64,000 bases of DNA from Bradyrhizobium sp. (GTDB taxonomy: Bacteria; Pseudomonadota; Alphaproteobacteria; Rhizobiales; Xanthobacteraceae), in assembly GCF_022844465.1 (NCBI RefSeq), contig NZ_JALHLP010000001.1:124001-188000 (forward strand). Direction: 5' to 3'. The position numbers and the translations under genes were made by a program. Below, piece after piece: positions 41,684 to 52,667 of this stretch. Numbering within the stretch: position 1 is the stretch's first letter; each line of letters starts with the position of its first letter. The notes under the pieces are model-generated. The model was not told where the DNA came from, searched no databases, and saw only the letters and a program-made list of their open reading frames with translations.

Positions 41684-42142
41684 TCAGTCCGTCAGCATCG
41701 CGCCGACGTCGGCCTCTGCGACCACGCTGCCATCCACCTTGGCGTCGCCGTGAAACCACCACATCGCCTTGCGGCGGCCGATCGAGCGCATGTGGTACTC
41801 GATGGTATCGCCGGGCATCACCGGCTTGCGAAACTTGCACTTGTCGATGGTGAGAAAATACACCGCGCGCGGTTTCTGCGTGCCCTCGACCGACTTGATG
41901 CCGATGACACCGGCGGTCTGGGCCATGGCCTCGATCATCATCACGCCGGGATACACCGGACGATCCGGAAAGTGACCGAGAAACGGCGGTTCGTTGAAGG
42001 TGACGTTCTTGACGCCGATGCCGCTGTAATCGGTCCGGATCTTGATGACACGGTCGATCAGTAGCATCGGATAGCGGTGCGGGAGCGTTTTGAGAATCTC
42101 GTTGATGTCCACGAGCTCGAACCTGACCGGTGCATCCTCCAT
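41684..42142 (-). CDS. fabZ: 3-hydroxyacyl-ACP dehydratase FabZ
   Basis: Dehydrates 3-hydroxyacyl-ACP in fatty acid elongation and competes with LpxA/LpxD for the same acyl-ACP pool. Hotdog fold of 152 residues; catalytic His57 in [13 protein letters not shown] and Glu71 in MMIEAMAQ. The start ATG at 42142 overlaps the lpxD stop (TGATG), so a longer frame to 42220 is unlikely. lpxA, normally next, is 535 bases further on. Confidence 0.97.
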   Translation of the reverse strand: MEDAPVRFELVDINEILKTLPHRYPMLLIDRVIKIRTDYSGIGVKNVTFNEPPFLGHFPDRPVYPGVMMIEAMAQTAGVIGIKSVEGTQKPRAVYFLTIDKCKFRKPVMPGDTIEYHMRSIGRRKAMWWFHGDAKVDGSVVAEADVGAMLTD

Positions 42143-43209
42143 CACTCCCGTCCCCCGCCCTTCGGATCGGCCGAGCCGTCCTGCGCCAGTCGCTCCACCG
42201 CGATAATCTCCCTGAACCACTGCCTGGTCGGCTTGGCAAAGAAGCCGCCCCAGCGGCCGTTGGGCGGAATGTCGTCCTTGACGCCGCTCATCGCCGTGAC
42301 CTGGGCGCCATCGCCGATCTTGAGGTGATTATTGATGCCTACCTTGGCGCCCAACGCGACATTGTCTCCGATCGTCAGGCTGCCCGCGAGCCCGATCTGG
42401 GCCGCGAGCAGGCAGTGCCTGCCGATGGTTACATTGTGACCGACCTGAACTTGATTGTCGATTTTGGTGCCCTCGCCGATCACGGTGTCGCGGAGGCTGC
42501 CACGGTCGATGGTGGTGCCAGCGCCGATCTCGACGTCGTTCTGGATCAGGACGCGGCCGGTCTGAGGCACCTTCAGATGACCTTCCGGCCCGAAGAACAG
42601 GAAGCCGTAGCCGTCCTGGCCGATGCTGCAGCCGGGATGGATCAGGACGTTGTTGCCGATCAGTGCGAACTGGATGGCGGTGCGCGCGCCGACATTGCAA
42701 TCCCGGCCGATCCTGACATCGGCTCCGATCACCGCACCGGGGCCGATCACCGTTCCTGAGCCAATCTCGGCCCGCGGGCCGATCACAGCGAGCGGATCGA
42801 CGATCACGCCGTCTTCCAGGCGAGCCGACGGGTCGATGATCGCTGACGGCGCTATGCCCTCATCGCCGCACCAGGATTGCGGACGCAGCGCATCGGCATG
42901 CCATGTGCGCGCCAGCTTGACGAAGGCGCGGAACGGCTGGGCTGCGCGCAGGATGGTGACGTGGGCGGGTACGTCGGCTTCGAAACGCGAGTTGACCAGG
43001 CAAGCCCCAGCCTTGGTCGCCTTGAGCTGGTCGGCGTATCTGAGATTGTCGAAGAACGACAGATGCATGGGGCCGGCTTCGTCGAGCGAAGCCAGGGCCC
43101 TGATTACCCGCGCGCCCTGCGCGGGATCGACCAATACCGCACCAGTCAGCGCGGCGATCTCGGCCAGCGTCGATGATGGGGGTCGCTTGAAAAAGATCGG
43201 CTGCGCCAT
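42142..43209 (-). CDS. lpxD: UDP-3-O-(3-hydroxyacyl)glucosamine N-acyltransferase
   Basis: Third enzyme of lipid A synthesis, adding the N-linked 3-hydroxyacyl chain. The protein is 355 residues. An N-terminal uridine-binding domain (about 1-100) is followed by left-handed beta-helix repeats (about 105-310) with the catalytic His in [13 protein letters not shown], and a C-terminal helix. The ATG at 43209 is used; a GTG at 43239 is possible but lacks a ribosome binding site. It lies 126 bases after bamA and overlaps fabZ by one base. Confidence 0.97.
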   Translation of the reverse strand: MAQPIFFKRPPSSTLAEIAALTGAVLVDPAQGARVIRALASLDEAGPMHLSFFDNLRYADQLKATKAGACLVNSRFEADVPAHVTILRAAQPFRAFVKLARTWHADALRPQSWCGDEGIAPSAIIDPSARLEDGVIVDPLAVIGPRAEIGSGTVIGPGAVIGADVRIGRDCNVGARTAIQFALIGNNVLIHPGCSIGQDGYGFLFFGPEGHLKVPQTGRVLIQNDVEIGAGTTIDRGSLRDTVIGEGTKIDNQVQVGHNVTIGRHCLLAAQIGLAGSLTIGDNVALGAKVGINNHLKIGDGAQVTAMSGVKDDIPPNGRWGGFFAKPTRQWFREIIAVERLAQDGSADPKGGGRE

Positions 43210-43335
43210 TCCACCCGTCGCAGTCCGGCCGGCGTTCACACCAGAGCGCCGGCTCTAAAAAACCAGAACCGGCCGCGCTCCCTGTCCCGACGCGCCTGCA
43301 GGTGCGAGCCTGTGATCGCCACGCCTGCAAGCCTG

Positions 43336-45891
43336 CTAGAACGACGTGCCGCCGCCAAACTTGAATTCCTGCACCCGGTCAAACTTACCCTTGGTAAGCG
43401 GAACCGCATAGTCGAAGCGCAGCGGACCAAACGGCGAGGCCCAGATCAGGCCAACACCGACCGAGGTGCGAACGACGTTGCCGTCGTCGTATTGCAGGCC
43501 GAGGCAGGTGCCGGGATCCGTCACACTGTTGGTTCTCGCCGGCCTGCAGCCCGCCACATTGACTTCGCCTGTCTGCGCCCAGGACGTCGGCCCCTTGTAG
43601 TCGAAAAGGCCGCCGGCATCGGCATAGACCGAGCCTTTGAGTCCGACTTCCTTCGGCAGGAACCAGAACGGCATCTGCAGTTCCGCAGACGCGCCCCAAT
43701 ACTTGGTGCCGCCGAGCGCATCGCCGGTTCCGAACGGATTGATGTCGCGAGCGCCGATCCCGTTCGGCGCAAAGCCGCGGACAAGGTTCGGACCCATCTG
43801 GAAGTGATCGAGCATCCGCAGCTCGCTGCTGCCAAACTGATTCAGAATGCCGCCCTGGACGCGGAGCAGGCCGACGATATCGGCGACCAGCGGCGTGTAG
43901 TACTTCGCGTCAAACGAGGACTTGATGTATTTCACGTCGCCGCCGACGCCGGCAAAATCCTGCTTCCAGTCGATCAACAGGCCATCGGTCGGGTTCTTGT
44001 TGTTGTCGAGCGTGTTGTAGTTCAGCGAGTAACCCAACGACGAGGTCAGCGTCTTGCCGCTCTGCAGCTCCCTGCGGACCGGCAGCGAGGCTTCGCCGTC
44101 GGCATAGCACCACAGGCCGCTGCCCGAGTCGGTAACGCCGCCCAACGTTCCTCCGTTGGGAATGCCGTTCAACTGGGCAAAGGCCGGCGTCGGATTGAAT
44201 GCGAGCAACGAGTTCGACGCATTGTTGTTGCAGTTCGCGAGCGTGCTCGGCAGCTGGATTTCCTGCTGGTAGATCGAATAGCGCAGCTGCAAAGCGAGGT
44301 CTTCGCGCAAACTGAAGCCAAGCCGCGGGCTGAAGCCGATGGTCTTGGTGCCGTAGGAGATAAAGCGGTTGGCGAGTTGCTCGCGCTGGAACAGGTCGAG
44401 GCCGAGCGCAACGCGATAGTCCAGCAGGTAGGGTTCGACAAAGGAGAGCGAATAACCGCGCGCGTACTGGCCATAGGTCACCGCCGCCTTCGCGTACAGA
44501 CCGCGGCCGAGGAAATTGCGTTCGGATATGCTGACTTCGGCCAGCGCCCCGTCGGTGGTGGAGTAGCCGCCGGACACCGAGAAGTCGCCGGTGGATTTCT
44601 CCTCGATATCCACGATCAGGATCACCCGATCGCTGGAAGAGCCAGGCTCGCTCAGGATCTTCACGCTCTTGAAGAAGTCGAGATTCTTCAACCGTCGTTC
44701 GGCGCGATCGACCAGCGCGCGGTTGTAGGCGTCGCCCTCGGACAGGTCGAACTCGCGACGGATCACATAGTCGCGGGTGCGGGTGTTGCCGCGAATGTTG
44801 ATGCGCTCGATATAGGTTCGCGGGCCTTCGTCGATGGCGAAGACGATCGACACGGTGTGCTGCTCGAAATTGCGATCACCACGCGGACGCACGACGGCGA
44901 AGGCATAACCGCGCCGAGAGGCCTCGATCTGCATTTCCTCGACCGACTTCTCTAGCGCCTCGGCGTTGTAGAGCGAACCGACGTTGACGCGCGAGAAGCT
45001 GCGGAACGACTTGGCGTCGAGCGTGCTGATGGAGGTCTGGAAATCGACCGCTGCGACCCGATATTGCTGGCCCTCTTCGATCTTGAAGGTGACGAGGAAC
45101 CCCTTCCTATCAGGATCATACTCGGTCAGCGCGGCCACAACCTGTACGTCGGCATAACCGTTCTTGAGATAGAAGCGGCGAATCAGGTCGCGGTCGGCCT
45201 CGACCCGGTCGGGATCGTAAACGTCGGCGCCGCCGAGAAAGCTCAGAAGGTTGGACTCGCGGGTCTTGATGACGTCCTTGAGGCGATAGGAGGAATAGGC
45301 GACGTTGCCGACGAATTCGATCGACTTGACGCCGGTCTTGCTGCCTTCGGTGATCGTGAAGATCAGGTCGACGCGGTTGTTCGGCTGCTCGATGACCTCA
45401 GGAGTGACGCGAACGTCGTAGCGGCCCGAGCGCCGGTAGATCTCCGCGATGCGCTGGGCGTCCGACTGCACCATCGGGCGCGAAAGGGTCCCGCGCGGCT
45501 TGGACTGGATCTCCGCGGAGAGCTGCTCGTCCTTGACCTTCTTGTTGCCCTCGAAGGCGATACGTCCGATCACCGGATTTTCGACCACAACCACGACCAG
45601 CCGGCCGCCCGCCTGGTTGATTCGCACGTCCTGGAACAGCCCGGTTTCGATCAGCGCCTTCAGGCCATCGTCAATCTGGGCCTGACCGAGCCGGCCGCCG
45701 GGGCCCGGCTTGAAATAGGAGCGGATGGTCTCGACTTCGACGCGTCGATTACCCTCGACGGCGATGGATGCAACCGTCTGGGCCGCAGCGGGCGCCGGTA
45801 CAATCACGCCGCCCGCCGTGACGCCCACCAGCGCCGCGCCCAGGATCAGGGCAGCCAGAACGCTCCCCCGCACTCGTCTTCCAAGCATCAT
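43336..45891 (-). CDS. bamA: Outer membrane protein assembly factor BamA
   Basis: Central beta-barrel of the BAM complex that inserts outer membrane proteins. The protein is 851 residues. A signal peptide (about 1-38, ending PAPAAAQT) precedes five POTRA domains (about 40-430) and the 16-strand barrel, ending in Phe as outer membrane proteins do. The ATG at 45891 is chosen; a TTG two codons upstream is possible. It lies between rseP and lpxD, the conserved order in Gram-negative bacteria. Confidence 0.97.
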   Translation of the reverse strand: MMLGRRVRGSVLAALILGAALVGVTAGGVIVPAPAAAQTVASIAVEGNRRVEVETIRSYFKPGPGGRLGQAQIDDGLKALIETGLFQDVRINQAGGRLVVVVVENPVIGRIAFEGNKKVKDEQLSAEIQSKPRGTLSRPMVQSDAQRIAEIYRRSGRYDVRVTPEVIEQPNNRVDLIFTITEGSKTGVKSIEFVGNVAYSSYRLKDVIKTRESNLLSFLGGADVYDPDRVEADRDLIRRFYLKNGYADVQVVAALTEYDPDRKGFLVTFKIEEGQQYRVAAVDFQTSISTLDAKSFRSFSRVNVGSLYNAEALEKSVEEMQIEASRRGYAFAVVRPRGDRNFEQHTVSIVFAIDEGPRTYIERINIRGNTRTRDYVIRREFDLSEGDAYNRALVDRAERRLKNLDFFKSVKILSEPGSSSDRVILIVDIEEKSTGDFSVSGGYSTTDGALAEVSISERNFLGRGLYAKAAVTYGQYARGYSLSFVEPYLLDYRVALGLDLFQREQLANRFISYGTKTIGFSPRLGFSLREDLALQLRYSIYQQEIQLPSTLANCNNNASNSLLAFNPTPAFAQLNGIPNGGTLGGVTDSGSGLWCYADGEASLPVRRELQSGKTLTSSLGYSLNYNTLDNNKNPTDGLLIDWKQDFAGVGGDVKYIKSSFDAKYYTPLVADIVGLLRVQGGILNQFGSSELRMLDHFQMGPNLVRGFAPNGIGARDINPFGTGDALGGTKYWGASAELQMPFWFLPKEVGLKGSVYADAGGLFDYKGPTSWAQTGEVNVAGCRPARTNSVTDPGTCLGLQYDDGNVVRTSVGVGLIWASPFGPLRFDYAVPLTKGKFDRVQEFKFGGGTSF

Positions 45892-46063
45892 GCGCAACGC
45901 GCCCTTGTTATTAACTTGCCGGCCCGTACCCCTACGAACCGACAGAATCCCATCGTTGGACTGCTTGTAGCCAATTTAAACGAGGGGGCAAACCGGGCAT
46001 CGCCGTGCGATTCCAATTTCATTCCAAGACGTTGCCAATGGGCAACGCCACAAAAAAGCCGCT

Positions 46064-47218
46064 TCACGATGCCGCCAAATGCAGGATGTCGTTGTAGGTC
46101 GCAAACACCATCAGCATCAGCACCAGGCCCAGCCCGATTCGAAAGCCCATCTCCTGGGCCCGTACCGACAGCGGGCGCCCCCTGATGGCCTCGATCGCAT
46201 AGAACAAAAGGTGACCTCCGTCGAGCAGCGGGACCGGAAACAGGTTCAGCAGGCCGATCGAGATCGAAAGTACCGCAGCCAAATGCACCAGGGCGACCAC
46301 GCCGATGGTCGCAACCTGGCCCGAAATCTGAGCAATTCTGATCGGACCGCCGACCTGGTCGGCGGCCTCGCGGCCGGTGAAAACCCCACCGATATAGGCC
46401 AGCGTCCGGTCGATCACGAACCAGGTTTCCTTGACCCCGAGCCATAGCGCGCTGGCGGGATCGACCCGCTCGGTCACGACATCACCCGGCGCGGTGGCGC
46501 GGGTGATGCCCAGCACGCCGAGCCGGTGGACGTTTCCGAAATTGTCCTTCACTTCGCGGAGTTCCGGGGTGCCCTTCAACTGCAGGCTCGAATCACCGCG
46601 CTTGACGGCGAAATTAAGCTGATCGCCGGCGCGAACCCCGACGATGCGCTGCATGTCGGAAAAGCTGCCGACGGCCTTGCCGTCGATCGCTGTGACGATA
46701 TCGCCGACCTGAAAGCCCGCTCTTTCAGCGGCGCTGCCAGCCTCGATCTTGTCGACCCGCGCTGTTGTGCTCGGTTTGCCGAAAAAGGTGAAAAGGCAGG
46801 TGAAGATCACGATCGCGAGAATGAAATTGGCAATCGGACCAGCGGCCACGATCGCAGCGCGCGGGCCGACCTTCTTGTGGTGGAAGCTGCCTGCGCGCTC
46901 TTCCGCGGTCATGCCGGCGAGCGCCTCCGGGGATGCAGGGGTCGAGGCCTCCGATTCGTCGCCGAAGAACTTCACATAGCCGCCGAGCGGAACTGCGGAA
47001 ATCTTCCATCGCGTGCCGCGGCGGTCGTTGAAGCCCACGAGTTCCGGCCCGAAACCGATCGAGAACGTCAACACCTTCACGCCCGCCCAGCGGGCAACCA
47101 GGAAGTGGCCGAGCTCGTGGAAGAAGACGACGATGGTCAGCACGAACAGGAATGGGATGATGTAGCCGACAAGACCCTGCCCCAACGTACTGAAACTATT
47201 TAGGAATAAATCTAACAT
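46064..47218 (-). CDS. rseP: RseP-type site-2 zinc metalloprotease (RseP/MmpA)
   Basis: Intramembrane protease of 384 residues. The zinc-binding HELGH is at 34-38 within the first membrane helix, and the third ligand lies in the NLFPVPLLDGGHL segment near the C-terminus. One clear PDZ domain (about 120-205) lies between. In E. coli RseP cuts anti-sigma factor RseA; in Caulobacter the homologue MmpA cuts PodJ. The target here is unknown. The ATG at 47218 has GAGGG upstream. dxr lies 43 bases upstream and bamA follows. Confidence 0.95.
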   Translation of the reverse strand: MLDLFLNSFSTLGQGLVGYIIPFLFVLTIVVFFHELGHFLVARWAGVKVLTFSIGFGPELVGFNDRRGTRWKISAVPLGGYVKFFGDESEASTPASPEALAGMTAEERAGSFHHKKVGPRAAIVAAGPIANFILAIVIFTCLFTFFGKPSTTARVDKIEAGSAAERAGFQVGDIVTAIDGKAVGSFSDMQRIVGVRAGDQLNFAVKRGDSSLQLKGTPELREVKDNFGNVHRLGVLGITRATAPGDVVTERVDPASALWLGVKETWFVIDRTLAYIGGVFTGREAADQVGGPIRIAQISGQVATIGVVALVHLAAVLSISIGLLNLFPVPLLDGGHLLFYAIEAIRGRPLSVRAQEMGFRIGLGLVLMLMVFATYNDILHLAAS

Positions 47219-47261
47219 CCGATTTCCCTCGACAAAGCCAAACGTCGCCGTCCCCAAGCCT

Positions 47262-48485
47262 CTAGGATGCCTTCAAGGCAATTTGAGGCAATAGGGAGGT
47301 AGCCCTCTTTCGCGCGCCATGGTCAACGGCGATCGCGTCGTCGGCCGATGTCAGCAGCGCGAGATTCCCGGTCCGGATCCAGTCATTGATCGTGGCTTCG
47401 ACGAGTCGCGCGATCGCCCCGAACCTGATTTGGCCGGCAATGAACGCCGCCACCGCGACCTCGTTGGCGGCGTTGAACACCGTGGTCGCGCCGCGGCCGG
47501 TGCGCAACGCGTCGTAGGCCAGCTGCAGTCCCGGGAACCGCTCGAAATCCGGCTCCTCGAAGGTCAGCTGCCCGATCTTGGCAAGATCAAGCCGGGCTGA
47601 CGGCCCGACGATTCGATCCGGCCAACCAAGGCAGTGCGCAATCGGGATGCGCATGTCGGGAGCGCCGAGCTGGGCGACCACCGAGCGATCGGAGAATTCC
47701 ACCATGCCGTGGATGATCGATTGCGGATGCACGAGAACGTTGATTTCGTCGGGCGCCAGCGCGAAGAGATAGGAGGCTTCGATGACTTCGAGCCCCTTGT
47801 TCATCATCGACGCCGAATCGATGGTGATCTTCTGGCCCATGCTCCAGTTCGGATGTTTCAGCGCCTGCGCGAGCGTGGCCTGCTCGATGTCTGCAGCCGC
47901 CCAGCTGCGGAACGGACCGCCGGAGGCGGTAATGATGACGCGGACCAATTCCTCGCGATTGCCCGAGGAAAGCGCCTGAAACAACGCGTTGTGTTCCGAA
48001 TCCGCCGGCAGGATGCATGCTCCCGCCTTGGCGGCGCGTTGCATGAAGAAGTCGCCGGCGCAGACCAGACATTCCTTGTTCGCCAACGCCACCGCCGCAC
48101 CGCGATCCACCGCAGCCAGCGCCGGCTTCAGTCCGGCCGCGCCGCTCACCGCCGCCATCACCCAGTCGGCGGGACGCGCGGCGGCCTCGATCACGGCGCT
48201 CTCCCCCGCCCCGCATTCGGTCGAAGTGCCGGCCAAAGCCTGCTTGAGTTCGCCCAGGCGCGCGGGATCGGCCACCGCCGCAAATCGCGCGCCGAACTCT
48301 CTCGCAAGCCGGGCCAACGCGTCGACATTGGAATTCGCCGTCAACGCCTCGACCCGGTAACGGTCGCGCGCGCCCCGCAGCAAATCCATGGTGCTGTCGC
48401 CGATGGAACCGGTGGCGCCCAGCACGGTCACCGTGCGCGCCTCCCCGACCCCGGCCTTGTTGTTACGCAATGGAACCGCGCTCAT
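47262..48485 (-). CDS. dxr: 1-deoxy-D-xylulose 5-phosphate reductoisomerase
   Basis: Committed step of the MEP isoprenoid pathway, giving 2-C-methyl-D-erythritol 4-phosphate. The protein is 407 residues. NADPH-binding GATGSIG is at 23-29; metal and substrate motifs are [16 protein letters not shown] and [10 protein letters not shown]. The ATG at 48485 lies 4 bases from the cdsA stop, so a longer frame to 48581 is rejected. The product feeds UppS, encoded two genes upstream. Confidence 0.97.
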   Translation of the reverse strand: MSAVPLRNNKAGVGEARTVTVLGATGSIGDSTMDLLRGARDRYRVEALTANSNVDALARLAREFGARFAAVADPARLGELKQALAGTSTECGAGESAVIEAAARPADWVMAAVSGAAGLKPALAAVDRGAAVALANKECLVCAGDFFMQRAAKAGACILPADSEHNALFQALSSGNREELVRVIITASGGPFRSWAAADIEQATLAQALKHPNWSMGQKITIDSASMMNKGLEVIEASYLFALAPDEINVLVHPQSIIHGMVEFSDRSVVAQLGAPDMRIPIAHCLGWPDRIVGPSARLDLAKIGQLTFEEPDFERFPGLQLAYDALRTGRGATTVFNAANEVAVAAFIAGQIRFGAIARLVEATINDWIRTGNLALLTSADDAIAVDHGARKRATSLLPQIALKAS

Positions 48486-48489
48486 CGTT

Positions 48490-49359
48490 TCACCAAACCA
48501 TAAGACCGCGGCCAACGCCATCGGCGCCACCCCGCAGCAAGCCGAAAATGGCCGCCACGACGGCGGCTGCGACAAATCCATCCAGGCGATCCATCAACCC
48601 GCCATGGCCGGGAATGATGTGGCTGGAATCCTTGGCGCCGAAACGGCGTTTGACGGCGGATTCGAACAGATCGCCAAGCTGCGAAACGATCGTGAGCGCC
48701 ACCGCCAGCAGCAACAAGGGCAAGGCCCTGCCGAGGCCGAGCGCCGCAAACGCGATAGCCACGGCCAGGCTGGCGACCAGGCCGCCGGCGGCGCCGGCCC
48801 AGGTCTTTTTCGGGCTGACCCGCGGCCACAGTTTCGGCCCGCCAATGCCGCGTCCGGCGAAATAACCACCGCTGTCGGTCACCCACACGACCAGCAGCAC
48901 GAACATCAGCGCGACAAAACCCTTCTCCGAATCGAGACGCAACAGCACCGCGCAAATCTGCGCCATCGCCACGTAGAGAAATCCCGCCGCCGCCCAGCGC
49001 CGCCGCTCCGGTGCGGCCGATACGACCACTGCAAAGCCAACGGCGAGGACAATCAGCGCCGCATCGGCGCGACCGATCGACAAGCAAATGCCGGCGATTG
49101 CCAGCGCGACCGCGCCCGGCACGATTGCCCGCATCGCGCGCCCCAGACCCACGACGCTGAGCCATTCCATGAACAAGCCGATGGCGGCCAAGGTCACCAA
49201 AGCGATCCATAACCGGCCACCCGCATAGGCGATCGCCACGGCAAGCGGCACCAACACCGCAGCCGCAAGGACGCGCATCAAGAGGTTTCGCGAATCGGAT
49301 TCGCTTCGGCGTGGATCGGGCTGGCTCACCACCGCCGGCGCGGCCTTGTCCTCGGTCAC
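48490..49359 (-). CDS. cdsA: Phosphatidate cytidylyltransferase
   Basis: Makes CDP-diacylglycerol from phosphatidate and CTP at the inner membrane. The protein is 289 residues with about seven or eight hydrophobic helices. The signature [28 protein letters not shown] is complete near the C-terminus (seen at about 235-262). The start is GTG at 49359 and overlaps the uppS stop as GTGA, implying translational coupling. Confidence 0.96.
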   Translation of the reverse strand: MTEDKAAPAVVSQPDPRRSESDSRNLLMRVLAAAVLVPLAVAIAYAGGRLWIALVTLAAIGLFMEWLSVVGLGRAMRAIVPGAVALAIAGICLSIGRADAALIVLAVGFAVVVSAAPERRRWAAAGFLYVAMAQICAVLLRLDSEKGFVALMFVLLVVWVTDSGGYFAGRGIGGPKLWPRVSPKKTWAGAAGGLVASLAVAIAFAALGLGRALPLLLLAVALTIVSQLGDLFESAVKRRFGAKDSSHIIPGHGGLMDRLDGFVAAAVVAAIFGLLRGGADGVGRGLMVW

Positions 49360-50114
49360 GAGCCGGTTTTCGCAGCAAGACCGCCGAACCGGCGCTCCCG
49401 CCTGGCATATTCTGCGATTGCGCTTTCCAGCGCGGCTTTGTCAAAATCCGGCCAGTGGATCGGCACAAACACCAGTTCGCTATAGGCCGCCTGCCACATC
49501 AGGAAGTTCGACAGCCGCTGCTCGCCGCTGGTGCGGATGATCAGGTCAGGGTCGGGAATGTCGGGCGCGTCAAGATACTGCCCAAGCGTGTCGGCGTCGA
49601 TCGAGGCCGGGTCGCGCTTTCCCTCGGCCACCTCGCGCGCCAGCCGCTGCGCGGCGCCTGCGATCTCCTGGCGCGAGCCGTAATTGAACGCGACCACGAG
49701 GTTCAGTTTGGCGTTGGATCTGGTCAGCTCTTCGGCTTCGTTCAACAACGCGCAGATATCGGGCTCCAGCCCTTCCCGCTCGCCGATCACACGGACGCGG
49801 ACCCCGTCGCGATGCAGGATCGCCAGGTCGTTGTGGATGAAACGACGCAGCAGCCCGAAAAGGTCGCCAATTTCGCTCGCCGGCCGCGACCAGTTCTCCG
49901 AACTGAACGAAAAGATCGTCAGATAGAGGACGCCAAGTTCGTGCGCGGCGCGAACGACGCGGCGCAGCGCATCCACGCCGCGGCGATGGCCCTCGGTGCG
50001 CGGCAGACCACGCGCCGCCGCCCAACGCCCGTTTCCGTCCATGATGATCGCCACATGCAACGGAGCGGGTCGATCCGGTCCTGTGACGGCTGGGGCGGCG
50101 GCGTTCGAATTCAT
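49356..50114 (-). CDS. uppS: Isoprenyl transferase (undecaprenyl diphosphate synthase)
   Basis: Cis-prenyltransferase making the C55 lipid carrier for peptidoglycan and O-antigen. The protein is 252 residues. The catalytic Asp26 lies in [21 protein letters not shown] and the C-terminal [20 protein letters not shown] are the other hallmarks. The ATG at 50114 is preferred to a TTG at 50138. It lies 69 bases downstream of frr and is coupled to cdsA. Confidence 0.97.
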   Translation of the reverse strand: MNSNAAAPAVTGPDRPAPLHVAIIMDGNGRWAAARGLPRTEGHRRGVDALRRVVRAAHELGVLYLTIFSFSSENWSRPASEIGDLFGLLRRFIHNDLAILHRDGVRVRVIGEREGLEPDICALLNEAEELTRSNAKLNLVVAFNYGSRQEIAGAAQRLAREVAEGKRDPASIDADTLGQYLDAPDIPDPDLIIRTSGEQRLSNFLMWQAAYSELVFVPIHWPDFDKAALESAIAEYARRERRFGGLAAKTGS

Positions 50115-50183
50115 CTGAAATTCCAGGGACAGTCCCAAGTAGCGGTCTCAAGTGGCGATCTCGGGCGTCTTGATCGCATGCCG

Positions 50184-50747
50184 TCAAACCGTGAGGATTT
50201 CCTTTTCCTTCACCGCAAGCAACTGATCGATTTCAGCGATCGTGCCGTCGGTCGCCTTTTGCACCTCATTGGCGAGGCGCTCCTGATCGTCCTCGGAAAT
50301 CTCATGGTTCTTCTCAAGCTTCTTGACAATATCCAGTCCGTCGCGGCGGACATGGCGGACCGCGATCTTGGCGGCCTCGGCATATTTGTGGGCAACCTTC
50401 ACCAGTTCCTTGCGGCGCTCCTCATTCAGCTCCGGAATCCGCAGGCGCAACACTTGTCCTTCGGTCGCGGGCGAAAGCCCGAGATTGGAATCAACGATCG
50501 CCTTCTCGACAGCCTTGACCATCGACTTGTCCCACACCTGGACGGACAGCAGCCGCGGCTCCGGCACGCTGACGGTGGCGAGCTGGTTGAGCGGCATATG
50601 CGAGCCGTAGGCTTCGACTTGCACCGGCTCCAGCATCGACGCCGCCGCGCGGCCGGTTCGCAAGCCGCCGAGTTCGTGCTTGAGCGACTGGGTTGCGCCC
50701 TGCATCCGGCGCTTCAATTCGTTGATGTCAAAACCGGGCGTGGGCAT
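50184..50747 (-). CDS. frr: Ribosome recycling factor
   Basis: Splits post-termination ribosomes together with EF-G. The protein is 187 residues, standard length. The three-helix bundle and hinge are visible, including the segments [22 protein letters not shown] and the C-terminal [21 protein letters not shown]. The ATG at 50747 has a strong GGAGGGGAG upstream, which settles the start against a much longer frame. It follows pyrH by 73 bases. Confidence 0.98.
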   Translation of the reverse strand: MPTPGFDINELKRRMQGATQSLKHELGGLRTGRAAASMLEPVQVEAYGSHMPLNQLATVSVPEPRLLSVQVWDKSMVKAVEKAIVDSNLGLSPATEGQVLRLRIPELNEERRKELVKVAHKYAEAAKIAVRHVRRDGLDIVKKLEKNHEISEDDQERLANEVQKATDGTIAEIDQLLAVKEKEILTV

Positions 50748-50820
50748 ACCGCTCTCCCCTCCTTTTGAAAACCAGCCGCCGGCCTCCCTGGACCCGCGGT
50801 TATAAGCAGCGTCGGCCAGG

Positions 50821-51537
50821 TCAGCCGGCAACCACCGTGCCGTGCCCCGTGCCACGCAAGATCGCGCCGATCGAACCCGGCTCGGCGATCGAAAAAACGA
50901 TGATAGGCAGCGAGGTCTCGCGGGCAAGCGCGAAGGCGGTTGCATCCATCACCTTGTAGCCGCCTTCAATCGCCTGGGAATGCGTCAATCGGTCGAAACG
51001 CTTGGCCGACGGGTCTTTTTTGGGATCAGCGCTGTACACACCATCCACATTGGTGGCCTTGAGCACCGCCTGCGCGCCGATCTCGGCCGCCCGCAGCACC
51101 GCGGTGGTATCGGTGGTGAAGAAAGGATTGCCGGTTCCGCCGCCGAGCAGCAGGATTCGACCCTCCGCGAGGTATTTGTGCGCCGCACTGCGGGTGAACA
51201 GCTCCGAAATTTCAGGCATTACGAACGCCGAGAGGGTCCGTGCCGGGCTCCCCTTGCGCTCGATGGCGGCCTCCAGCGCCAGGCAGTTCATCATCGTGGC
51301 GAGCATGCCCATGGTGTCGCCGGTCGGGCGGGAGACCCCGCGCGAGGACACGTCCACGCCGCGAACGATATTGCCGCCGCCGACCACGACGGCCACCTCG
51401 ATGCCGAGCTTCCTGGCCGCGATCAGGTCGTCGGAAATGCGGTCTACCGTCGGCTGGTCGATGCCGAAGGATTGGCTGCCCGCGAGATATTCGCCCGAGA
51501 GCTTGATCACGACGCGGCGGTAGACCGGCTCAGCCAT
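50821..51537 (-). CDS. pyrH: UMP kinase
   Basis: Hexameric kinase making UDP from UMP. The protein is 238 residues, of the amino acid kinase fold. It starts [13 protein letters not shown] with the Lys-containing phosphate loop; [21 protein letters not shown] and [15 protein letters not shown] are the further family motifs. ATG at 51537. It lies between tsf and frr in the universal rpsB-tsf-pyrH-frr order. It feeds CTP synthase (pyrG at 9 kb). Confidence 0.98.
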   Translation of the reverse strand: MAEPVYRRVVIKLSGEYLAGSQSFGIDQPTVDRISDDLIAARKLGIEVAVVVGGGNIVRGVDVSSRGVSRPTGDTMGMLATMMNCLALEAAIERKGSPARTLSAFVMPEISELFTRSAAHKYLAEGRILLLGGGTGNPFFTTDTTAVLRAAEIGAQAVLKATNVDGVYSADPKKDPSAKRFDRLTHSQAIEGGYKVMDATAFALARETSLPIIVFSIAEPGSIGAILRGTGHGTVVAG

Positions 51538-51609
51538 GGCGTATCGCTTCCTTGTCTCGCGCAGGCGACTTCCCGTAACGGTGGCGCCGGATGGCCGTGA
51601 CCGCAGCGG

Positions 51610-52536
51610 CTACTTCTTTCCGCTGGCCGCCGCGACCTCGGCCGCGAAATCGGATTCCTGCTTTTCGATTCCCTCGCCAAGAGCATAGCGCACAAATCCG
51701 GCAATCTTCACAGGCCCGCCAACCTTGCCTTCGGCTTCCTTGACCACCTGCGCGACCGATTTTCCCTTTTCATCGTGGATGAAGGCCTGCTCCAGCAGGC
51801 AGACTTCCTTGTAATAGGTCTTGAGCCCGGACTCGACGATCTTCTCGATCACATTCTCCGGCTTGCCCTGCTGGCGGTACTTGTCGGCCAACACGTCCTT
51901 TTCCCGCTTCACGGCTTCCGGGTCGAGGCCGCTCGGATCCAGCGCCTGCGGATTGGTCGCCGCAACATGCATGGCCAGCTGGCGGCCGAGATGAGCGAGT
52001 TCATCGGTCTTGCCTGCGGATTCGAGCGCCACCAGCACCCCCATCTTGCCGGCGCCGTCGGTCACGGCGCCATGGACGTAGCTCGAAACCACGCCCTTGC
52101 CGACCTCAAGCAGGGCGGCGCGGCGCAGCGTCATGTTCTCGCCGATGGTGGCGATGGCGTCCGAGATGGCGGTCTCCACCGTGGAGTTGCCAGCTCTCGC
52201 CGCCTTGATCGCGGCAACGTCGGCGCCAACCTTGAGCGCGACCTCGGCGATCATCTTGACCAGGCCCTGGAACTGTTCGTTGCGCGCCACGAAATCGGTT
52301 TCGGAATTGACTTCCACCACCACGCCCTTGGTGCCCGACGTGATCACGCCGATCAGGCCTTCCGCCGCGATGCGGCCGGCCTTCTTCGCCGCCTTCGACA
52401 GGCCTTTCTTGCGCAGCCAATCCTGCGCTTCCTGCATGTCGCCGCCGGTCTCGGTCAGGGCCGCCTTGCAGTCCATCATGCCTGCGCCGGTCGATTCGCG
52501 CAGTTCCTTGACCATCGCCGCAGAGATCGTTGCCAT
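51610..52536 (-). CDS. tsf: Elongation factor Ts
   Basis: Nucleotide exchange factor for EF-Tu, 308 residues. The N-terminal UBA-like domain has [15 protein letters not shown]; the core signature [12 protein letters not shown] is near residue 80. The ATG at 52536 has AGAAGGA upstream and gives the conserved [14 protein letters not shown] start; the open frame continues far upstream but without family support. It follows rpsB by 131 bases. Confidence 0.98.
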   Translation of the reverse strand: MATISAAMVKELRESTGAGMMDCKAALTETGGDMQEAQDWLRKKGLSKAAKKAGRIAAEGLIGVITSGTKGVVVEVNSETDFVARNEQFQGLVKMIAEVALKVGADVAAIKAARAGNSTVETAISDAIATIGENMTLRRAALLEVGKGVVSSYVHGAVTDGAGKMGVLVALESAGKTDELAHLGRQLAMHVAATNPQALDPSGLDPEAVKREKDVLADKYRQQGKPENVIEKIVESGLKTYYKEVCLLEQAFIHDEKGKSVAQVVKEAEGKVGGPVKIAGFVRYALGEGIEKQESDFAAEVAAASGKK

Positions 52537-52667
52537 GTTCGATATCCTTCTTGCCTGCTCTCCGCGGGCCCAGCGCGGGTTTTGCGCCGTACCGTCTTCC
52601 GCCGCAGGGTTGCTCAATCCGGGGAACAGAACCGGTGGCCGGCAAGCCGGCCACGCGGGCGTTGCAG

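Noticed and set aside
43312-44955. 547-codon plus-strand frame antisense to bamA
   Set aside because: It is rich in Arg, Ala, Gly and Val with no domain pattern, and arises from the codon bias of the bamA barrel region.
45892-46063. 7-bp hairpin (CGTTGCC/GGCAACG) between rseP and bamA as a terminator
   Set aside because: No U-tract follows it on the minus strand, and rseP-bamA are expected to be cotranscribed.
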